In this document: positions 1-9,130 of the stretch, piece after piece
How positions within the stretch are numbered: the first letter of the stretch is position 1
How the letters are laid out: every line of letters starts with the position of its first letter
From: Methyloversatilis universalis
GTDB lineage: Bacteria; Pseudomonadota; Gammaproteobacteria; Methylococcales; Methylococcaceae
Assembly (NCBI GenBank): GCA_020723665.1
Contig: DYIL01000001.1
Coordinates: 186,001-250,000, forward strand
Direction of reading: 5' to 3'
DNA: 64,000 nt
Notes under the pieces: generated by a model
Told to the model about the DNA's origin: nothing
What the model saw: the letters and a program-made list of their open reading frames with translations, nothing else
Databases searched by the model: none
Position numbers and translations under genes: made by a program

Positions 1-1
1 C

Positions 2-1447
2 GGCGCGACGGTTTGTCCCGGCGATTTTGCCGGACAGGGCCAGATCGAAACGTGCAAGACGCTCGAACAGCAAGGCTGCGCGTTCATCCGCTCGGATTGC
101 GTGGATGGAACGACCGGCGACGCCACGGGCACCTGTTGGCTTTACAAGGATGTCTACGACTGCGGCACGACCACAACGATTCCGACCACGGAGGGTTCCA
201 CGAAACAGGAATGCGCGGGCCCCGTCCGTTGCATGGGCGAGGAGTGCGTCGCCATCGACCGCCGGCAGAGCAAGGACTTCACCCGTGCGGTCGCGGCGCT
301 CAACGCCGCTCAGCAGATGGCCATGGACACCGGCTGCGAGACCGTGACCAATTATCAGCAAGGTCAGGGTTTCGAGTTCACGACCTGCAGCGTCTTCAAG
401 GGTGAAGGCGGGACGTGCAAGACCGTGGGCGCCTTGGTGACCTCGGTGGATTGCTGCAACGCACCGACCAGTATCGGGCTGGGGGAGTACATCGACCTCA
501 TCACCAACATCAGCCAGATGAATAACGCCGTCATGCGATTGGATGCCACCAACGCGGTTCGCAGTGGCTGGGAAGTACTCAGCGGGCCGGTGACCGACGC
601 CTGGAGCAGTGTGACCGAGCTCTATGCCGGTGCGGTGGATTCCACCATTGGCCAGTTTTCCGAAACAGCGGCGGATTTTCTCAAGAGCTCCTTGATTGAG
701 GAGTTTTCCGCGCTGGCCATGGAAAAAGTCGCCACCTGGGTCGGCGAAACCTTCGGCGGTGCCGCCGGGAATCTGATCTTCAGCTCCGGCGGAGCCGCCG
801 CCTTCTCGGAGTCCGGCGCGCTGAATCCCGGCGTCACGGGGTCCACCCTGCAGGTGGGCGGCGGCGCGGCGATGATCGGTTCGATGCTGAACGTCATCAT
901 GATCGCCTACGCCGTTTATCAGATCCTGGTGATGATCGTGCAACTGATCTGGCAATGCGAGCAGAAGGAATACGAATTGGCGGCGAAGAAGAGTCTGAAA
1001 GCCTGCACCTATCTGGGTTCCTATTGCGCCACCAAGGTGCTTGGCATGTGCGTGGAAGAACGGGAAAGCTATTGCTGCTTCTCGTCCCCTCTGGCTCGCA
1101 TTCTTCAGGAGCAAGTCCGCCCTCAGCTCGGGTTATCCTTCGGCGACAAGAAAAGCCCGGATTGCAGCGGCATTCCCATCGAGAAACTGGCCGACATCGA
1201 CTGGAGCCGGGTCAATCTGGATGAATGGATCGCCATCCTCCAGTCCACTAACCACTTGCCTACAGCCGCGAATGCCGCCCAGAAGCTCAATCTGGACCAA
1301 CTGACCGGGCAGGGTAGCCGTTTCAATGTGGACGGCACCCGACTGAATACGCTGGATCGTAACGTCGAACGCATAAAAGGGTTGGACATTCCGGCCATTC
1401 GCGATCAAGCGGAAGGGGAAGGCTGGGGTATGGGGCCAAAGAACTAG
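2..1447 (+). CDS. traN: TraN-like conjugative mating-pair stabilisation protein (5' end missing)
   Basis: The reading frame is open to the left edge, so the N-terminus lies outside the window; the track start at 101 is only the first internal ATG. The visible part (about 480 residues) has many cysteines, several as CC pairs or closely spaced (DCCN, YCCF), as in secreted or outer-membrane TraN proteins of F-type type IV secretion systems, where TraN contacts the recipient surface during mating. A hydrophobic stretch (MIGSMLNVIMIAYAVYQI) lies in the middle. It precedes a lipoprotein gene and a recombination module, as expected in an SXT/R391-like ICE. Assignment rests on cysteine pattern and context, so the family is likely but not proven. 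Confidence 0.66.
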   Translation, partial: GATVCPGDFAGQGQIETCKTLEQQGCAFIRSDCVDGTTGDATGTCWLYKDVYDCGTTTTIPTTEGSTKQECAGPVRCMGEECVAIDRRQSKDFTRAVAALNAAQQMAMDTGCETVTNYQQGQGFEFTTCSVFKGEGGTCKTVGALVTSVDCCNAPTSIGLGEYIDLITNISQMNNAVMRLDATNAVRSGWEVLSGPVTDAWSSVTELYAGAVDSTIGQFSETAADFLKSSLIEEFSALAMEKVATWVGETFGGAAGNLIFSSGGAAAFSESGALNPGVTGSTLQVGGGAAMIGSMLNVIMIAYAVYQILVMIVQLIWQCEQKEYELAAKKSLKACTYLGSYCATKVLGMCVEERESYCCFSSPLARILQEQVRPQLGLSFGDKKSPDCSGIPIEKLADIDWSRVNLDEWIAILQSTNHLPTAANAAQKLNLDQLTGQGSRFNVDGTRLNTLDRNVERIKGLDIPAIRDQAEGEGWGMGPKN

Positions 1448-1552
1448 CGTGAATTGAGAGTCTTGCCAAAACAGGATTCCGTGCGAGCATTGAATGGGGC
1501 GGCAAGGGGTCGAGGCCCGACCGAATCATGAGAAATCAGAAAGAGGATTTTC

Positions 1553-2530
1553 ATGCGTAAGAGAATGGTGCCGATCGCAGTTCTGGCGATCAATCTGGTG
1601 AGTTGTGCATCGGTGAGCTCATCGATCGGCAAGGCTCTACACGGATATCGGGACCTGGACATCCCTGAGGCTCAGCGGCGGGAGCTATCGCGACAGGATG
1701 CCAGAAACGTGTCCTGGCTCATCAGGGAAATCATTCCGGCCAAAGTCCGCGTGGACATGGAGAAGGCCACGGGCGGCCGTGTCGATCAGGCCGAATCCGC
1801 CACACACGGTGCCGCACTGGCGGCGGGCACGATTGCGGCGGCCGCGACAGGGGCACCGCTTTCCACAACAGGAGGAACCGCCTTCGGCGCCGCGGGTCTA
1901 GGCATATCTGTTTTGGGGGCATCGAGTACCGGGAACTGGTATCACCAGTTGGGACGCCTATACCTGGGTGACGAGACCAGTTCGGCCTTTGACGCCAGGC
2001 TGCTGGCCAGGAAAGACATGTTGGTGCGATTCCAGAAAGGGCTTCTGGAAGCCGGCTTGAGCGCCGAGTGTCGGACGAACTGCCAGGGACCCGATGGTGA
2101 GTTGCCCTGGCGGGTCTATGAGTTGTCAGGGGCCCCGGAGCCCTTGTGGGCGATTATCCGATTCGGTGACATGGAAAGCGCGCCAATCGACCCGTTACGG
2201 GACCAAATACTCGGCTTCAAACCGCGATGGCAAAGCGCGGAAATCGGCCGCAACGCGGGCGTCAGCGCGCATGCCATCGTGATCACCCGAGAAGAGCCCA
2301 AGGGCGATGTTTTCAGTTACAGGGACCGCGCAGCTTACGCCTTTGACAACCCAAAGGCGCAGAAGCTTCTGAGGGCCATGAGCCAGGACGGGCACTGGGT
2401 GTTTGCATTGAGGGATGGCCCAGCGCAACACCTCGTCGCCTGGTCTGGAAGGCTTTTCAAGCATGCCTACAGCAAGCCTTTGTTGTTTGGCGACAAAGCC
2501 AACCTGATCGACTACGAAATCCTGGAGTAA
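1553..2530 (+). CDS. Hypothetical lipoprotein next to traN
   Basis: A 325-residue protein starting MRKRMVPIAVLAINLVSCAS, a short lipoprotein signal with lipobox LVSC. The mature part has an Ala/Gly-rich segment around residues 85-125 that could insert in a membrane, then a globular region with paired cysteines (ECRTNC). A weak purine-rich site (AGAAAGAGGA) precedes the ATG. It lies 105 bases after traN on the same strand and may belong to the transfer operon. I do not recognise the family; a role in the conjugation apparatus is inferred from position only. Confidence 0.6.
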   Translation: MRKRMVPIAVLAINLVSCASVSSSIGKALHGYRDLDIPEAQRRELSRQDARNVSWLIREIIPAKVRVDMEKATGGRVDQAESATHGAALAAGTIAAAATGAPLSTTGGTAFGAAGLGISVLGASSTGNWYHQLGRLYLGDETSSAFDARLLARKDMLVRFQKGLLEAGLSAECRTNCQGPDGELPWRVYELSGAPEPLWAIIRFGDMESAPIDPLRDQILGFKPRWQSAEIGRNAGVSAHAIVITREEPKGDVFSYRDRAAYAFDNPKAQKLLRAMSQDGHWVFALRDGPAQHLVAWSGRLFKHAYSKPLLFGDKANLIDYEILE

Positions 2531-2811
2531 TCCGTGTCCGCGCACGAATCATCTTCTGGAGCGGAGGGGAAAGTCCTTCTCTAGTTCTGATCGATGGATA
2601 AGGAGATCGCCGGCAAGTCATCGAGAAAGAATGAAGCTCGAGACTACTCTGGACTGCACCCCCATCCGAGGAGTTCATGACACAGCTATAGGAAAGTTAC
2701 AGACCTCGATATCCGCGCCGCTTGCCCGCTTGTTCCCTTATTCGCTCTAAATGTGAGACCGCCTGGAAAATAAAAATGTATTTGACAGGAGTCTTGTACC
2801 GTTGAACCGAA

Positions 2812-4212
2812 TTATGAACCAGACCGTGATAAGTTCGTCTTGGTAATAATGTCCAAGACCTTACCACCTGGCGTAATACTGATCGATGCATGACGGTGAG
2901 CAAGCGCAACCGGCACTATCGCACTCTGATAGAGATCCAGCTCAAAGTGACGGATCAGGTCACATGCCCGCTCAATTAGCGACCCATATCGTGAGGTATC
3001 GGCTTTAAGTTGGGCGAATCTGGCAGAGCTCCCCTGGACATTCTTTGAGATGAACGGGTACGGCACAGCGAAATTGAATATTCGTCCGCGCTCCGTCTTG
3101 AAGATAAAGTCCTGTCCATAATAGGTTTCATTTCCGAAGTTAGATGACGGTGCGTCGTTGCCCTTGATGTAGCGATTGCGATACTCATCGTCGAGTACTC
3201 GGATGACTCCGTTCGGCAGGAATCGCGAAATCAGGCTAACGTAATCCATGACTTCACCGGTCTTCTGCAAACCGACTATAAGCAACGGTTCCAGGCTAAG
3301 TTGTTGCAGTCGAGCATTGATCTCTCCAATCCGCGCCATCATGCGAGCATGGAGTTTGGCGGGTTGTCCGAAGATTGCTAACGGCCCGTCTATGATGAAG
3401 GCCATCTTGGCTAGTGCTCGCGGATTCGCATCAAAAACTTGCTGTATTAGCGCCGCAAGCAATAAATGCTCGACTGCATTCATCATGCGAGTCATCGCAC
3501 TTGTGTTGTTACCAAAATCGGAAACGTCTTCATGTAAACGCAACCAGTCGGTTACAAAAACCGGTTCACCGCAGGAGGGGCAACTTTTCTGCTGAACTTC
3601 AGGCATGAAGGTGAACTCATGCTCGGCGTTGCAGGAAGGACACAGCCCGTCATGTGCGCTGGATTTACCGAGACTGATCTGACCGCCGTTTAAAGCAAGT
3701 AGCGTGTCGGACAAAATAAGACGATTAGCCCCGCCGTTGGCCTTGTCCGCGCTGAGCTGCCGAAAAACCGCTCTGCGAAAGCCGTCCTTCACGCTCTTGG
3801 CGTTTTGAAATCTAACATTACTACCAGGCAGGGTGTAGGTGATGGGTGCCGCATTACGGTGTAGGTCGGCCGCCTTAAATGGGTCAACGAAACGTGTCTT
3901 TGGATCGATTAGTTCGGCATAATCGCTCATCGTGATGAGCACATGACTCACTTTGATGAATCCTATTTGTGTGCTTGGCAGTTTGTCGCTTATTGGGGTA
4001 TCGCTCTTGCTGGCGTCAGAAGCAACTACATATTCAGGAAGCCGAGGCGGGTTTCCAGCCGGTGCCGGTGTGAAGCTTGAAGCCATCTCTTGTGCCTCTG
4101 CCTCACTCGGCTGACGCAAGTAGTCACACTCCGCCAAGAAGTTCTGAACATCGGGATTACGTACGAAGTCAGAATGACCGCCCTTACCGGCGGTTTGGCC
4201 GTTGTAAGGCAT
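2812..4212 (-). CDS. NurA-type nuclease with zinc-ribbon insertion, partner of HerA
   Basis: A 466-residue protein whose start overlaps the stop of the upstream HerA gene (TAATG), so the two are translationally coupled. NurA-like features are an Asp in a beta-strand near residue 66 (VVASDAS), a second acidic strand near residue 268 (FIIDGPLAI), and a C-terminal AHRHASI segment, matching the spaced acidic and His motifs of the NurA RNase-H-like fold. Between them, around residues 190-220, is a four-Cys zinc ribbon (CPSC...CPSC), not part of the minimal archaeal NurA. Archaeal NurA degrades DNA ends with the HerA translocase; in bacteria such pairs are often in defence loci. The nuclease call is by motif and coupling to HerA. 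Confidence 0.68.
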   Translation of the reverse strand: MPYNGQTAGKGGHSDFVRNPDVQNFLAECDYLRQPSEAEAQEMASSFTPAPAGNPPRLPEYVVASDASKSDTPISDKLPSTQIGFIKVSHVLITMSDYAELIDPKTRFVDPFKAADLHRNAAPITYTLPGSNVRFQNAKSVKDGFRRAVFRQLSADKANGGANRLILSDTLLALNGGQISLGKSSAHDGLCPSCNAEHEFTFMPEVQQKSCPSCGEPVFVTDWLRLHEDVSDFGNNTSAMTRMMNAVEHLLLAALIQQVFDANPRALAKMAFIIDGPLAIFGQPAKLHARMMARIGEINARLQQLSLEPLLIVGLQKTGEVMDYVSLISRFLPNGVIRVLDDEYRNRYIKGNDAPSSNFGNETYYGQDFIFKTERGRIFNFAVPYPFISKNVQGSSARFAQLKADTSRYGSLIERACDLIRHFELDLYQSAIVPVALAHRHASISITPGGKVLDIITKTNLSRSGS

Positions 4213-6308
4213 TACCGGTTCCTTGCTGCAGAAATCACAGCGATTTGCTGCTTAATTGCATCCGGGGAAAAACGGTTAATCTGGGTTGGGATAACGAACG
4301 GGGCAGAGAGCGTTTTGATTCGCGCGAAGCCCACGTCCTGAGCCGCTTTTAGCGAACCGATGAAGTCGGAGAAGTCGTAAAACTTACCGAGAGTCTTGAG
4401 TTCGTCATCGTTATTTAAGTGGGTAACGAACCAGTTTTCTGTGTTTGCCAGAATATTTGGGTGTACCGACGACGGCTCCTGAGTCGCGTAGACAAAGGCA
4501 ATACGCGCCTTTGCTCCTTCTTTGGCAATCCGTGGCCAAGTTTGGTCGAGATCGGCTTTCTTGCCGATTAGGTTGTGCGCTTCCTCCACGTATAGTACGA
4601 CGTTCTTCGGTGTTTCGCCTCGATGCATTGCGGCCATCTGACGTTCAAATATCTGTCGCGCGATTCGCTCGGACAAGACAGTACGAATTTCTACCGGTCC
4701 GGCCGAAAGATCGAGGATCACGATTTTACCGGCGTCGAGATGGCTGATGACCTCTTGCGTCACGTCAGAACTGCGCCTACTCGAATGGTAGACCTTGTAG
4801 TTCGTAATAGCTTTGTAACCTCCAAAGTCATTACCTCTACTGTTTTTGCGAGCTAGGATGTTTAGGTAGGATTCCAGTTCTGGGTCAACCCAAGGGTTAC
4901 CACGTGTGCTTGATTCAAGCCCGATCGCGGGTACCCTCTGCTCCTGTTGCTCGGCTCGTATCGCCAAGTTGACGGCACGTAATTGTTCGAACCATGCGCT
5001 AGCCTCATCGAGAGACACATACTCTGACGAGGGCACATTTATAGTTGCCGGAGGGGTTTGCGCTTGAGCCCAGCGTGAAATCTGGCTGACCAGTTTAGTC
5101 GCATTTGGCACCTTGACCGTCAATCGAGCTGGTGCCGGATAGCCAGCTTTGTGGAGTATGCACTGAAAAACGGCCTTTCGGCGTTCCCAGCGCACGTGGT
5201 CGGACCGATCACTGGCATCCGGTTCTTCAAGTGTCGACGACATGAATGTGTCTAGGTCTTGTCCAGAGTAAGGGGATTTGTCCACCTTGAACAAGGACTG
5301 GATGAGATTAAGTGCTTGGTCAACTTCACGATAGAAGTTAGTTCTCAGATCCTCGAACCCAGCCGCCTCTAATGCCCGGTAACGGACCGTTTGATCCGGG
5401 AATACATCCGCAATTGAGCTGCCATCGTCCTGATGGTTTGCGTTGGCATACTCACCGTTGATGTCAAAAATGAGCTGGCCGACAGAAATGTCGTCGGTCA
5501 TGGCAGCCAGCGCAACGGCCGACACGGTCGTCTTCACCGTGTTGGATTTGCCGGTTCGGGTCATGCCAAGTACCGCCGTGCGCCGTGCGAGGAAATCGGT
5601 GGGCTGAATCAGGACATCAACCTTTGGCTCATCCTTGCCGCGATGTAGTCGTGCCGTCGACGTGTAGCGGACGCTGCCGATATGAATCGGCGAAGGCATC
5701 TTCTTGAAACCGGCCTTATTGGCTTCATCCGCAGCCTTTGCAAGCACCTCAGGATTAACATGATTCACAATGGCGGCAAGCGCATCAGCGCGCGGCTTGA
5801 AGGCTCGTAGACGCGATAGACTCATAAAGTTCTCGATGTCGCTACCCAAGCGTAGCTGGCCGTTATCGTCGACGAAGAAGGTGCCCAGAACGCTGCAGCG
5901 CAGACCACCGGCCTGCAGTTCGACGGCAGTGATAGGATCAAGTCCGTCGTTTGCATCTGATGGGTACTTCTCGTTCACCTTACGTCTCTGATGGTGTTCA
6001 ATGCGAGTACGCACAAAGTCGTTATCCTGTGGCAATGGCACTGGTTCGAGCACGCGCAGCAGTACGACTTCGCGGTCAATCACATGGGCATCGCTATAGC
6101 GCTCGGGGTGGAACCCCGCCGCTACGAGAAAAGAGTTATGGGGAATGCCATTGACTTTCTGCTTGAAAGCATCGTTGGTCAGTACAAGCGCCTCATCGAA
6201 CCGCATACCGTAAACGTAGCCAACAAACGATGAATCGAAGTCGCCTAGTAGTTTCACGAGCGCTGATTCGTTGGTGACTACAGTGTTGATAATGTCGATT
6301 GCGGCCAT
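4212..6308 (-). CDS. HerA-type DNA-translocating ATPase
   Basis: A protein of about 698 residues of the HerA/FtsK (DUF87) ATPase family. An N-terminal HAS-barrel-like region is followed by a Walker A (GMTRTGKSNT) near residue 250 and a Walker B with paired acids (VLYVEEAHN) in the C-terminal third, then a sensor-like ATQEPSSV stretch. HerA hexamers pump DNA to a partner nuclease; here the coupled downstream gene is NurA-like. The track extends to a TTG at 6389; I prefer the ATG at 6308 (MAAIDIINTVV), but ATGs at 6344 and 6359 are possible and none has a strong ribosome site. First gene of the left arm of the cargo locus; no structured leader precedes it. Confidence 0.82.
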   Translation of the reverse strand: MAAIDIINTVVTNESALVKLLGDFDSSFVGYVYGMRFDEALVLTNDAFKQKVNGIPHNSFLVAAGFHPERYSDAHVIDREVVLLRVLEPVPLPQDNDFVRTRIEHHQRRKVNEKYPSDANDGLDPITAVELQAGGLRCSVLGTFFVDDNGQLRLGSDIENFMSLSRLRAFKPRADALAAIVNHVNPEVLAKAADEANKAGFKKMPSPIHIGSVRYTSTARLHRGKDEPKVDVLIQPTDFLARRTAVLGMTRTGKSNTVKTTVSAVALAAMTDDISVGQLIFDINGEYANANHQDDGSSIADVFPDQTVRYRALEAAGFEDLRTNFYREVDQALNLIQSLFKVDKSPYSGQDLDTFMSSTLEEPDASDRSDHVRWERRKAVFQCILHKAGYPAPARLTVKVPNATKLVSQISRWAQAQTPPATINVPSSEYVSLDEASAWFEQLRAVNLAIRAEQQEQRVPAIGLESSTRGNPWVDPELESYLNILARKNSRGNDFGGYKAITNYKVYHSSRRSSDVTQEVISHLDAGKIVILDLSAGPVEIRTVLSERIARQIFERQMAAMHRGETPKNVVLYVEEAHNLIGKKADLDQTWPRIAKEGAKARIAFVYATQEPSSVHPNILANTENWFVTHLNNDDELKTLGKFYDFSDFIGSLKAAQDVGFARIKTLSAPFVIPTQINRFSPDAIKQQIAVISAARNR

Positions 6309-6663
6309 GCCGTTTTCTCTGTGTTGGTTGTTGATGCTTGCGAGCATTGACGGGTGATGCATTTGCTCGGACAGATCCTGTGAATTCAACCGAGACAGCC
6401 CCGATGATCAATATCCTATGTTCGTACTCCTGTCGCTTGTTTTTTCGGACAGGCTAAGGTTATTGAAAGGGAACATCGACTCACGAAACCCGATTTTCCC
6501 ATCTGACGCGCCCAATCAGCCGAATGCTGGAATGACACTATACAACTATGGCTTTCAGCGAAGCGCCGTAGCACGCAAAAGGGATCGGGCAGATCAATCC
6601 TTTATTTTCATCGACACGATTGTATACAATCGCAATGTTAGCACAACGACGTAAATTCCGCTG
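6309..6663. promoter_or_regulatory. Divergent control region between the two arms of the cargo locus
   Basis: About 355 bases separate the herA-like gene (leftward) from the small ParC-like gene (rightward), more AT-rich than the ICE backbone. No convincing ORF is present beyond possible 5' extensions of the herA gene. It must contain promoters for both arms. The only clear element I see is a perfect palindrome near the right side, listed separately. Confidence 0.5.
6617..6632. promoter_or_regulatory. Perfect 16-bp palindrome, candidate operator
   Basis: CGATTGTATACAATCG is its own reverse complement and lies about 30 bases before the ATG at 6664. A TTGTATACAA-like core resembles operators of some GntR-type repressors, but no GntR gene is visible here; the ParB-like or ParC-like product could be the binder instead. 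Function is inferred. Confidence 0.45.
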
Positions 6664-6924
6664 ATGGAGACCGTAGACACGAAAACGTTGAGGGAGCTTG
6701 TCCGCGCGGGTAGCGTAACCCACGTTCGTGCGGTTGCCTCAGACGGTGGATTTGAAATAGCACTTGGTTACGGCTGCGAGAAACGTCTGTTGGAGGCCGC
6801 GAAAGGTCACGTCAGACGATTTTCGGCGCTCGACAGCGTCGCTTCTTATCTAAAGAGTATCGGAATAGCGAATTTCGAGGTGGATACCACCCGCTGGGTG
6901 CCGAAGAGGCGAAAATTGAATTGA
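6664..6924 (+). CDS. Small ParC-like partition-associated protein
   Basis: An 86-residue protein with a short hydrophobic N-terminal half (GGFEIALGYG), a basic central segment (KGHVRRFSALDSVASYLKSIGI) and a basic C-terminus. The arrangement resembles small plasmid-borne proteins annotated as ParC family partition-associated. It opens the rightward arm, 53 bases before the ParB-like gene, and follows the palindromic candidate operator closely, so autoregulation or a DNA-binding accessory role is possible. Family recognition is from memory and only moderately secure. Confidence 0.5.
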   Translation: METVDTKTLRELVRAGSVTHVRAVASDGGFEIALGYGCEKRLLEAAKGHVRRFSALDSVASYLKSIGIANFEVDTTRWVPKRRKLN

Positions 6925-6977
6925 TGGGTGGGACCATAAATTGGACGTAATTAAGAATTAACCACGGTGTCGCAGTA

Positions 6978-8132
6978 ATGACTACAGCCGACCAAACCAT
7001 AGAGACGTTGATTCCCCTTCGGGAGACTCGCAAAATCCCAGTCGATAAGCTCGTTTTAGATCGTGATAATCCACGCTTGGTCGGTATTGATCGAAAACTG
7101 TCCGATGAAAGCATCATTGCACAGCTTTACCGGGGTGAAGAATTGGGGGAGTTGTTGCAGTCGATCGCTGCGAATGGATACCTGGACATTGAACCGCTGA
7201 TCGTGACGGTCGACGAGCAATTGAATCGACTAATCATTTTGGAGGGCAATCGACGTTTTGCAGCGATCCGTCTCTACCGTGAACCCGATTTAGTCGAGCG
7301 GATTTTTTCAACAGAACGTTTGCGCATCTCATTGCCAGATATCTCTCGGGAACACCGTGACACTTTGGAGGAGGTCTCCGTCTATCGGGTGCCGGATCGT
7401 GAAGCGGCGCGTTCTTTCATCGGGTTCAAACACATAAACGGCGCCGCAAAATGGGATTCTTACGCCAAAGCACGATTCGCCGCAGATTGGTTCCGCACGG
7501 GCAATGTCACCCTTGAAGAAATCTCCGAGAAAATCGGCGACAAGCATGACACAATCAAGCGGATGGTGACGGCTATTTATGTACTGGAACAGGCTGACAG
7601 AACCAACCAGTTCTCACTGAATGACCGCAAGAGCCCGAAATTCAACTTCTCGCACTTGTACACCGCGCTGTCACGAACACCCTACATGAATTTCTTGGGG
7701 CTGGAAACAGCCTGGTCACGATATGATCCGCAACCGGATCCAATTCCTGTAGACAAGCTGGATCATCTGGGTGAAGTGCTGGTGTGGATTTATGGGTCGA
7801 AGGAAGACGATAAAGAGCCTGTTGTACAGTCACAGAATCCGGACATCAAAAGACTTGGCGAAGCCCTCGCTAATGCTGAAGGGCTACATATCCTTCGCGC
7901 AGGCCGCACACTAGACGAAGCGCACGCCAGCACTCACTCGGCCGACGAGAAACTGTCGTCATCTCTGATCAAGGCACGCGGCATGCTGCGTGAAGCCGGG
8001 AATAGCCTGCGAGGCTATGATGGACGCGACCAATCGCTCCTGAATATTGCGGAAGATATTTCCGAAACGGCGCAAACTATCCACAGCCGTATGAAGAAAA
8101 AATATAACGATGCGATGGGGAAAGACGAATGA
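6978..8132 (+). CDS. ParB/Srx-fold protein of the cargo locus
   Basis: A 384-residue protein with an N-terminal ParB-like domain: a beta-rich start (KIPVDKLVLDRDNPRLV), a SIAANGY segment, then the diagnostic ILEGNRRFAAIRLY near residues 87-100, equivalent to the nucleotide-binding GxxRxxA box. A helical region near 165-190 (LEEISEKIGDKHDTIKRMV) looks like the helix-turn-helix that follows in ParB proteins. The remainder is unrecognised. No ParA partner is present, so plasmid partition is unlikely; ParB-fold proteins also occur as CTP/ATP-dependent clamps or nucleases in defence loci. Its stop overlaps the next start by ATGA. Confidence 0.75.
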   Translation: MTTADQTIETLIPLRETRKIPVDKLVLDRDNPRLVGIDRKLSDESIIAQLYRGEELGELLQSIAANGYLDIEPLIVTVDEQLNRLIILEGNRRFAAIRLYREPDLVERIFSTERLRISLPDISREHRDTLEEVSVYRVPDREAARSFIGFKHINGAAKWDSYAKARFAADWFRTGNVTLEEISEKIGDKHDTIKRMVTAIYVLEQADRTNQFSLNDRKSPKFNFSHLYTALSRTPYMNFLGLETAWSRYDPQPDPIPVDKLDHLGEVLVWIYGSKEDDKEPVVQSQNPDIKRLGEALANAEGLHILRAGRTLDEAHASTHSADEKLSSSLIKARGMLREAGNSLRGYDGRDQSLLNIAEDISETAQTIHSRMKKKYNDAMGKDE

Positions 8133-9130
8133 GCGTTGCCCTGTACTTTCCACGAGATGAATTCGACTCAGGGCGTGCAAATTTTGATCTTTCTGCTGAC
8201 TATCTGGAATTAACGGCGTTCTTTGCGACGGATAATCTTGCGCTTACCAAAGACCTGGTTAATGCCTCGGAGATTGGTGCAGAAGAGGATTACGCGGATG
8301 TTGATGAAGAAATGACAACCCGCGAAGAGATCGTTTCCGGGACCGTCACTAGAATCAGTCATCGAATCCAGGCTCTGGGTTCGTCTTATCCCTTTTCGCT
8401 CGACGAAAATGGAGACGTTCTGATCTTTTCCGGCCAAGCGTTAACTTATGGTCAAGCAGCCTATCTGCTCTGCTTAGTTTTGTCTCACTTGAAAGCTGTT
8501 TCGCCAGTGTTAGATGGGACACCAGTTTATCCGACAGCTGCCGAAGAACGTTCTATGCGCCTGTACTTCCAGTATTTCGCGACCGCAGCACTGGCCGCTG
8601 AGGTACGAGGGCGAGCCTGGTCATTCGGGCATCCGCGTCCGGACCGTTCCAACTTCAAGGCAAAGTTGGAGGAGATTTGGCGCATCTTTAAGGACGGACA
8701 GGTAGAGCCAGGAGAGGATGCGCCGAAATCTCCGCAAGACGACCAAGTCGACGTCTTTGCCGCAAGACTCCATCCCGACGGATTACCTGGATTTCTGTTA
8801 GCAGCCGCGCAAGTCGCGACGGGCGACAACTGGGATAAGAAGTCGATTCGTGGTCATCTGAATCACGTCTTTTGTCAGCGTTGGTTCGGTCGGCAGCCCG
8901 CAACGCCGATGGTGTGCTACCACATCATTCCGTTTTCAAGACCAGATAATACGTTTTCCGATGACGTTCGCCAGTTCGGGAACGTATTGCACCGGCTACG
9001 GGTGCCCTACCGTGTTCAAGAAGCTACCGAACTAGCTGCCCAAGGGATCGCGATCGAAGCGTTTGATCGTTTGCCGGAAGCTATCGAATGGCTCAAGGCT
9101 TACGGGCAACGTGCTCAGGAGGTGGCATGA
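8129..9130 (+). CDS. Putative PD-(D/E)xK-like nuclease of the cargo locus
   Basis: A 333-residue protein, coupled by ATGA overlaps to the ParB-like gene before it and the methyltransferase after it. Residues 206-240 read QVDVFAARL then AAAQVATGDNWDKKS: an Asp on one strand (D208) and, about 20 residues later, a Gln (Q228) followed by a small-residue turn, then Trp and Lys. This resembles the D-x(n)-Q variant of the PD-(D/E)xK nuclease core, where Gln replaces Glu/Asp. The N-terminal 200 residues are unrecognised. Position beside a methyltransferase supports restriction, but no family is recognised with certainty. Confidence 0.55.
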   Translation: MSVALYFPRDEFDSGRANFDLSADYLELTAFFATDNLALTKDLVNASEIGAEEDYADVDEEMTTREEIVSGTVTRISHRIQALGSSYPFSLDENGDVLIFSGQALTYGQAAYLLCLVLSHLKAVSPVLDGTPVYPTAAEERSMRLYFQYFATAALAAEVRGRAWSFGHPRPDRSNFKAKLEEIWRIFKDGQVEPGEDAPKSPQDDQVDVFAARLHPDGLPGFLLAAAQVATGDNWDKKSIRGHLNHVFCQRWFGRQPATPMVCYHIIPFSRPDNTFSDDVRQFGNVLHRLRVPYRVQEATELAAQGIAIEAFDRLPEAIEWLKAYGQRAQEVA

